NCBI GenBank assembly: GCA_964291545.2
Contig: OZ219860.1
Coordinates: 186,001-250,000, forward strand
Reading direction: 5' to 3'
DNA length: 64,000 nt
Source of the DNA: G963667675 sp964291545
GTDB taxonomy: Bacteria > Chloroflexota > Dehalococcoidia > Lucifugimonadales > UBA3495
Shown here: positions 59,064-64,000 of the stretch, piece after piece
Layout of the letters: each line of letters starts with the position of its first letter
Position numbering within the stretch: position 1 is the stretch's first letter
Made by a program: the position numbers and the translations under genes
The notes under the pieces: generated by a model
The model's database searches: none
What the model saw: only the letters and a program-made list of their open reading frames with translations
What the model was told of the DNA's origin: nothing

Positions 59064-60071
59064 ATGTCCACCCATTTTTTCGGCCTCAACCAGCGGTCTT
59101 ATAACTACAGCCATTCCCTGGGACGCCTGGAAATGTCGGGCACAGGATTCCGCAGCCCGGTGGACTTCGCCATTAGCACTGAAGGCGTCGCCTACGTACT
59201 GAACCGCTCCTATGAAAAGCGGCCCGACGGCGTCCACGTCACCATGATGACCTTGGACGAGGCATACATCTCCGAGTTCTCATCCTACGGGGAAGCAGAG
59301 GGACAGCTGGTTTGGCCCACCTCCATAGCCCTGGACTCCCAACGCAACGTCTACGTCGCCGACGAGTGGCTAAACCGGATAACCGTCTTTGACCAGGACG
59401 GCGAGTTTCTGAGCAGTTGGGGAACACCGGGCTCCGGCGACGGGGAATTGGACCGCCCGGCCGGTATTGCCATTGGCCCTGAGGGCGTTTTGTTCCTAAC
59501 CGATAGCCGCAATCACCGAATCCAGATGTTCTCCCTGGACGGTCGCTTCAGGGGCAAGTTCGGCAGTTTTGGAGACGGGCCGGGCCAGTTTAACCTTCCC
59601 TGGGGCATCGGCCTGGACCAAGAAGGCAGGGTGTTCGTGGCCGATTGGCGCAACGACCGTATCCAGCAGTTCACCGTCGACGGAGAGTGGCAGGGGAGCT
59701 TTGGTCAGTCGGGCAGCGGCGTTGGCCAGTTCAACCGGCCCAACTCCGTATCCGTGGACAATGACGGTGACATCTACGTTGCGGACTGTTTCAACAACCG
59801 GGTACAGGTGTTGGACACCGAGGGCCGGTTCGTCACCGCCATGCTGGGCGACCATCGCCTATCCCGGCTGGGCAAAGAGAAGCTCATGGCCAACCCCGAT
59901 ATGATTCGCCAACGGGTCCTGGCATATGCCAACAATCCCGACTACGAGCAGCGATTCGACCACCCCAACGCAGTCAAAATCGACGGTCACGGGCGAGTTT
60001 GCGTGTTGGACCCTGTTCGAGGGCGCATTCAGGTCTATACCAAGACTCATGAGCCTGGGTTGGCCCAGTAG
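59064..60071 (+). CDS. NHL-repeat beta-propeller protein
   Basis: A 335-residue propeller. Repeats of the pattern 'xxPxGIAxDxxGxVYVADxxNxRIQxF' occur about five to six times, e.g. 'SIALDSQRNVYVADEWLNRI', 'GIAIGPEGVLFLTDSRNHRI', 'GIGLDQEGRVFVADWRNDRI' and 'SVSVDNDGDIYVADCFNNRV'. No signal peptide or membrane segment, so probably cytoplasmic. It may be a lyase-like or binding propeller (peptidylglycine lyase/SMP-30 relatives). Last gene of the plus-strand run. Confidence 0.85.
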   Translation: MSTHFFGLNQRSYNYSHSLGRLEMSGTGFRSPVDFAISTEGVAYVLNRSYEKRPDGVHVTMMTLDEAYISEFSSYGEAEGQLVWPTSIALDSQRNVYVADEWLNRITVFDQDGEFLSSWGTPGSGDGELDRPAGIAIGPEGVLFLTDSRNHRIQMFSLDGRFRGKFGSFGDGPGQFNLPWGIGLDQEGRVFVADWRNDRIQQFTVDGEWQGSFGQSGSGVGQFNRPNSVSVDNDGDIYVADCFNNRVQVLDTEGRFVTAMLGDHRLSRLGKEKLMANPDMIRQRVLAYANNPDYEQRFDHPNAVKIDGHGRVCVLDPVRGRIQVYTKTHEPGLAQ

Positions 60072-60109
60072 AACCTGGCAGCTACCGCACGGTCTCCTTG
60101 GGCGGACCT

Positions 60110-61273
60110 CTACTGGTCTACTACGTCGTGGGGACCTGCTTCGCGCAGGCCGGCTTCGGTCTGCCGAACGAAGACCGCCTTGCTTTGCATCTCGGCGATA
60201 GTCCCGGCGCCGCAGTAGCTCATCCCGGACCTCAGGCCTGAGAGCAAGGTTTGCAAAACGTCGGGTGCGGAGCCGCTGTAGGGTACGAGGGCTTGGACTC
60301 CCTCCGCGGCCACATCCGCCTCTTCCGACTCCCATCGCGCTCTGCCGTCGTCTGGGTCATCGCGAAGAGCCCGGTCCAATGCAGCCTCTTTCGACGCCAT
60401 ACCCCTGCTCATCTTCATCTTCTGGCCGCTACGTTCTACCACCGCTCCCGGACCCTCGTCGGTCCCGGCCAGCAGGTTGCCCAACATCACGGTAGAGGCC
60501 CCGGCGCCTACAGCCTTGGCCACGTCTCCGGGGAACCTGATGCCCCCATCTGCAATCAAGGGTACCTCGTGGGCCCTAGCAACTCGCGAAGTCTCGAGGA
60601 CAGCGGTAAACTGGGGTACGCCCACTCCCGAGACCTGTCGGGTGATGCACATGGAGCCGGGCCCTACTCCCACCTTGATGGCGTCCACACCTGCCTCGAC
60701 AAGCCGTTGGGCAGCCTCTGAGGTGGCAACGTTGCCCGCCACTAGCGGGACGCCGGCCAGATGCTCTCTCAGCTGACTTATGGCGGACAACATGAGCGCT
60801 GAATCCCCATGGGCAATGTCGATGACCAGAGCATCGGCCCCGGCTTTGCGAAGCGCGTGGGCTCTTTCCAGGAAATCCCCAACCACTCCGACGGCCGCAG
60901 CCACCCGCAAACGTCCGTTCTCATCGCGGGTAGCCCACGTCGAATCTTCGTTGTTGTTGTTACTGTAACGCTTGACGCGGGTTACCTCGGCGGCCTGGGC
61001 CTCTACGGGAAGAAATCGGTGGATTACGCCGATGCCGCCGAACGCGGCCATGGCGATGGCCATGGAGGATTCCGTCACGGTGTCCATGTCGGCGCTGATG
61101 AAGGGAGTCTTCAGGGGTATTTGCCGGGTGAACCAGGTAGCGCAGTCCACACTTTTCCGCGTCTCAATGGAGGAAAAAGAAGGTACGAGTAGAACGTCGT
61201 CGTACGTCAGCGCCAGCGGAATAGACTGCAATGACGCACCTCTAGGCAGGATGTCGTGTTCAAATCTTAGCAT
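60110..61273 (-). CDS. IMP dehydrogenase/GMP reductase family protein lacking CBS domains
   Basis: A 387-residue TIM barrel. 'LALTYDDVLLVPSFSSI' opens it; 'GVGPGSMCITRQVSGVGVPQ' is the catalytic Cys loop; 'VPLIADGGIRFPGDVAKAVG' and 'MASKEAALDRA' follow, then the flap 'AEGVQALVPYSGS'. The usual CBS pair (about 120 residues) between the first strands is missing; a short segment with 'SNNNNEDSTWATRDENG' stands there. It could be IMPDH (guanine synthesis) or GMP reductase. A TTG at 61231 behind GAGGT is an alternative start. Convergent with the NHL gene. Confidence 0.85.
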   Translation of the reverse strand: MLRFEHDILPRGASLQSIPLALTYDDVLLVPSFSSIETRKSVDCATWFTRQIPLKTPFISADMDTVTESSMAIAMAAFGGIGVIHRFLPVEAQAAEVTRVKRYSNNNNEDSTWATRDENGRLRVAAAVGVVGDFLERAHALRKAGADALVIDIAHGDSALMLSAISQLREHLAGVPLVAGNVATSEAAQRLVEAGVDAIKVGVGPGSMCITRQVSGVGVPQFTAVLETSRVARAHEVPLIADGGIRFPGDVAKAVGAGASTVMLGNLLAGTDEGPGAVVERSGQKMKMSRGMASKEAALDRALRDDPDDGRARWESEEADVAAEGVQALVPYSGSAPDVLQTLLSGLRSGMSYCGAGTIAEMQSKAVFVRQTEAGLREAGPHDVVDQ

Positions 61274-61436
61274 AAATGGACGATATTCCCCGTCTTGCCA
61301 TTCCCGGTTTGTTGGTCAAATAACCGTGGTTGGGGACGCCAGGATGGACAGCCACCGCCTGGTATTGGAGCCAATGGAGCATATCAATGGGGCCGGGCTG
61401 CGCCGCCACGAGCAGGGGGCTATCCCAAGTGAATCG

Positions 61437-63218
61437 TCAGTCCGTCCGGTACAGGTACCGTATATCCCAGAGCCCGTAGAGCGTAGGCGTAGTGTTGCCG
61501 AAGACGTTCCGCACCGCAGTTAACCGCTCCGAAAGGGTGGTGTAGATTACCGGGACGTTCTCAGAGGCGATGTCCTGGGCCTCGTGGTAAAGGTCTACAC
61601 GTTTGTCACGGTCCAGTTCGCGGCTCGCCATAACGTACAACTCGTCGATTTCGGCTTCCCATTCGGTGGCCGGCTCAGGCTGGTTGGGGTACCAGAGGTG
61701 TAGGCTCTCACCGGTGTGCCAGAAGCTAATACCGCTGTATGGGTCGGAGCCGCCGGTGAAGCCGATAATCATGGCCTCCCAATCGTAGGTAGCGGTTAGC
61801 TGGGTTACCAGGTCTCCGAAGTCGACAAGGGTGTAGTCGACCTTGAGTCCGATGTCGCTCATGCCTTGGTGCACCAACGAACCTACGCTCTCGCGAACGG
61901 TGTTGCCTTCATTGGTTATCAGCGAAAACTCTATGTCGTTGCCGTCCCCATCCTCACGAATACCGTCTCCGTCGGTGTCCATCCAGCCTAGGCCGTCCAG
62001 GATTTCGTTGGCCTGGTCCAAGTCGTAATCGTACCGTCGGACATCGGGGTTGTGGAAGTCGCCGGCAGCCGGGCTTATCGATGCCCATTGCGGGTAACCC
62101 AGCCCGTGCTGCACGTCTTCAATGATCGCGTCTTTGTTTATGACGTGGGCCACAGCCTGCCGGAACTCCACGTTCTGGAACCACTTGAGTTTTTCGGGAG
62201 CGACGTAAGGCTCGCCGGTGTCGGGATTGTTCCCGGGGTTCATGTTGAATCCCAGGAAAGTCGTGCCGAAAGCGGGGCCCCTACGGTGTATGGTGAAGTT
62301 TCCTTCCTCTTGCAGGGCTTCAAGCCGGGCGTACTCTTCGCCCAGGACCCCGTGGACGTCGGACTCGCCGGCCAGAAACTTCTCTAGTTCGGTCTCCAAG
62401 TCAGGCACTATGACGTGGACAATCTCGTCCAAGTAGGGCAGGCTGTTGCCCGCGTCATCCTTGAGCCAGTAGCTGGGGTTGCGGCCCATAACTACACGCT
62501 CTCCTGGAATATAGGTCTCGATGGTGAAGGGTCCGGTGCCGACGATTTCTGACGGGTCGGTGTCGATGTCCCAAGTTTCCGTGAATGACCCGTCGTCGAC
62601 GTGCTTTTCGAGGATATGCTTCGGATATATTGCCGTGCCCATGGACCGCAGGAACGGAGCGAAGGGGCCGGGGAGGACGCACTGGACCGTGTAGTCGTCC
62701 AATGCAGTGACAGTCATGGGCTCGTCCCGCCAATCGCCGGTTTCCTCGTCCAGGAACCGGAAATGAAAAGCCGGGCGGCTGCTGGCCGGGATGTCGTGGT
62801 TGTAAATGATGCGGTTGAAGGTGAAGTCCACGTCGTGGGCGGTGAAGGGCTCACCATCGTGCCACCTGACGTCGTCGCGAAGGTGGAATGTCCACGTCAA
62901 GCCGTCGTCGGAGCTTTCCCAGGACTCCGCCAGCAAGGGCTCCACTTCGTCGGTCAGCCACGATGTTTCGGTCAAGCCCTCGAACAGGTATCCCAGAACA
63001 CCCGATGACGAGGCGTCGGTAGAAATGGCCAAATTGAAAGTCAGAGGCTCGGAGATGGTGGCTGATGTCAAGGCGCCGCCGTGCTTCCCGATGGAGTACT
63101 CGAACCCGTCGGCGTTTTCCTTCAGCCGGTCGACTACGCTGTCTTGGTTGTCACCGCAAGCGAACAGCGCGGCAGTCGCGAAGACCGTAACAATTGCCAG
63201 CCAGAGTCCCTTCTTCAC
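61437..63218 (-). CDS. Peptide-type ABC transporter substrate-binding lipoprotein (SBP family 5)
   Basis: A 593-residue binding protein. The signal peptide ends LFAC (Cys21). 'PLLAESWESSDDGLTWTFHL' and 'DVRWHDGEPFTAHDVDFTFN' are family 5 signatures, and 'FRQAVAHVINKDAIIEDVQ' the conserved hinge part. An acidic stretch 'DTDGDGIREDGDGND' (about residue 425) looks like a calcium-binding loop. Unlike the pair at 41-46 kb it lacks the Pro/Thr-rich linker. GTG at 63218 has GGAG about eight bases upstream. No permease genes follow in the window. Confidence 0.87.
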   Translation of the reverse strand: MKKGLWLAIVTVFATAALFACGDNQDSVVDRLKENADGFEYSIGKHGGALTSATISEPLTFNLAISTDASSSGVLGYLFEGLTETSWLTDEVEPLLAESWESSDDGLTWTFHLRDDVRWHDGEPFTAHDVDFTFNRIIYNHDIPASSRPAFHFRFLDEETGDWRDEPMTVTALDDYTVQCVLPGPFAPFLRSMGTAIYPKHILEKHVDDGSFTETWDIDTDPSEIVGTGPFTIETYIPGERVVMGRNPSYWLKDDAGNSLPYLDEIVHVIVPDLETELEKFLAGESDVHGVLGEEYARLEALQEEGNFTIHRRGPAFGTTFLGFNMNPGNNPDTGEPYVAPEKLKWFQNVEFRQAVAHVINKDAIIEDVQHGLGYPQWASISPAAGDFHNPDVRRYDYDLDQANEILDGLGWMDTDGDGIREDGDGNDIEFSLITNEGNTVRESVGSLVHQGMSDIGLKVDYTLVDFGDLVTQLTATYDWEAMIIGFTGGSDPYSGISFWHTGESLHLWYPNQPEPATEWEAEIDELYVMASRELDRDKRVDLYHEAQDIASENVPVIYTTLSERLTAVRNVFGNTTPTLYGLWDIRYLYRTD

Positions 63219-63418
63219 CTCATCTCCTCTCGCATCAATAAATCCTGGCTAATGGTACGCCGTATCAATTGTATCACGTAAGGTTGGACAAGCCACGGCG
63301 GCCCTTTGACCAGATTTTATGAGTGAGGGACATCTGTTGTCGGCTGCAGGCATTCGAGCAGGTGGCTGACGGCTTTATCGCGGCGGCCCCGGGGACGTCG
63401 TTGAAGGATCAAATGGGT

Positions 63419-63832
63419 CTAAACTTCTCGCAATGCCACCACAGGTATTTCCCTTTTGGTACGCGCCTCGTACTCGGCGTACCTGGGCGCAACTGCCTTG
63501 ATGCGCTCGAATCGGCGATGTCGGTTGTCGCCAGTCAGCGGTTCTGCTCGCATTCGACGCGTCCCTGAGCGCGTCTGGATCTCTACATCGGGGTTGGCGA
63601 CCAGATTGTGGTACCAGGCGGGGTTGGTCGGCGCCCCGCCCAACGAGGCAATGATCAGCAACGCGCCGTCATCTTCGAGATAGAGCAGGGCCGCAGTACG
63701 CCGCTTCCCCGACCGGCGGCCTGTGGTGGTCAACAAGAGAACCGGCAATTCAAACCGGCCGAGTAGTCGTCCGCCGGTCAGCCGGAATATAAACACGTGA
63801 ATGGGAACGAAGAAACGCAGAAATAACCTCAT
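63419..63832 (-). CDS. Deazaflavin-dependent nitroreductase family protein (Ddn/F420 type)
   Basis: A 137-residue split-barrel protein. 'LLTTTGRRSGKRRTAALLYL' and 'IIASLGGAPTNPAWYHNLVA' followed by 'NPDVEIQTRSGTRRMRAE' are the hallmarks of the Ddn family, which use coenzyme F420 or act as F420-linked quinone reductases. An N-terminal hydrophobic helix ('RLFLRFFVPIHVFIFRLTGG') may bind the membrane. It implies that the organism makes or takes up F420, which is known for some Chloroflexota. Confidence 0.86.
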   Translation of the reverse strand: MRLFLRFFVPIHVFIFRLTGGRLLGRFELPVLLLTTTGRRSGKRRTAALLYLEDDGALLIIASLGGAPTNPAWYHNLVANPDVEIQTRSGTRRMRAEPLTGDNRHRRFERIKAVAPRYAEYEARTKREIPVVALREV

Positions 63833-63895
63833 GTTCGACTCCTCTTCGCCAGCGCCGCGGCCACGCAGTATAGAGCGGCGTCTCCAGGGACACGT

Positions 63896-64000
63896 CTAGT
63901 TTGACTTCATTCCTCGCTGGCGAAAGTGCATCCGCGCCAGCCGCAACTGGTCATAGGTGAACCGGGATTCGAGAAATTCCCAAACGGGTTTAAGCTCGGC
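63896..64000 (-). CDS. Partial CDS, C-terminal end only
   Basis: The last 34 codons and a TAG stop (63898-63896) of a minus-strand gene whose start lies beyond the window. The visible part reads 'AELKPVWEFLESRFTYDQLR' and ends 'RGMKSN', helical and basic. The frame is open to the window edge. No family can be given from this piece. Confidence 0.5.
   Translation of the reverse strand, partial: AELKPVWEFLESRFTYDQLRLARMHFRQRGMKSN

Overview
The window looks like a chromosomal segment of a Chloroflexota bacterium, most likely near the Dehalococcoidia/SAR202 groups. The reasons are lipoproteins with long Thr/Pro/Glu/Ala-rich linkers behind the lipobox, the 'EVTREVEVTR' type linker in the sugar-binding protein, many paralogous amidohydrolases, TIM-barrel isomerases, short-chain dehydrogenases and Gfo/Idh dehydrogenases, flavin and deazaflavin enzymes, and reductive-dehalogenase-like proteins. 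This assignment is inferred from gene content, not from a marker gene. No rRNA, tRNA or CRISPR array was recognised.

Layout. (1) 1-9.4 kb: cobalamin uptake and late assembly. A possible riboswitch tail precedes btuC-btuF-btuD-cobO-cobT-cobS-cobU (+), which converge on pduX-cobD-cbiB (-). Together they import corrinoids, adenylate them, make the aminopropanol arm and attach the lower ligand. (2) 9.8-13.9 kb: a metallo-hydrolase, an HpcH/HpaI aldolase and two TIM-barrel isomerases. (3) 14-31 kb: a sugar ABC-transporter and catabolic operon on the minus strand (two permeases, one ATPase, lipoprotein binding protein, dehydrogenase, amidohydrolase, isomerases). It is split by a 9,143-bp mobile element at 15345-24487, which has perfect 15-bp terminal inverted repeats and a perfect 10-bp target duplication. 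(4) 31-41 kb: more sugar or polyol enzymes (SDRs, isomerases, Gfo/Idh) and a three-gene ABC-2 exporter set. (5) 41-50 kb: two tandemly duplicated oligopeptide-type binding proteins with a duplicated fragment of a D-aminoacylase-like gene, the intact deacylase, and a reductive-dehalogenase-like protein. (6) 50-64 kb: luciferase-like monooxygenase, orphan molybdopterin hydroxylase subunit, a second reductive-dehalogenase-like protein in a plus-strand run with an amidohydrolase, DUF1800 and NHL proteins, then an IMPDH-family enzyme, another binding protein and a Ddn-family protein.

The most unusual part is the mobile element. Its transposase joins an N-terminal SWIM zinc motif to a DDE domain. 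Its cargo looks like a defence or accessory island: an XRE regulator coupled to an HNH-SF2 helicase fusion and a phage/plasmid-type protein; a DNA methyltransferase fused to an Mrr-like nuclease whose reading frame is broken at a 13-base G/C homopolymer (candidate phase variation); a tyrosine/dual-specificity phosphatase; several small proteins; and a 113-nt nested inverted-repeat structure. The element entered just behind the dehydrogenase gene, replaced its stop codon, and left the promoter of the downstream binding-protein gene intact.

The cobalamin locus and the two reductive-dehalogenase-like proteins fit together functionally, since that enzyme family uses a corrinoid cofactor and two iron-sulfur clusters.
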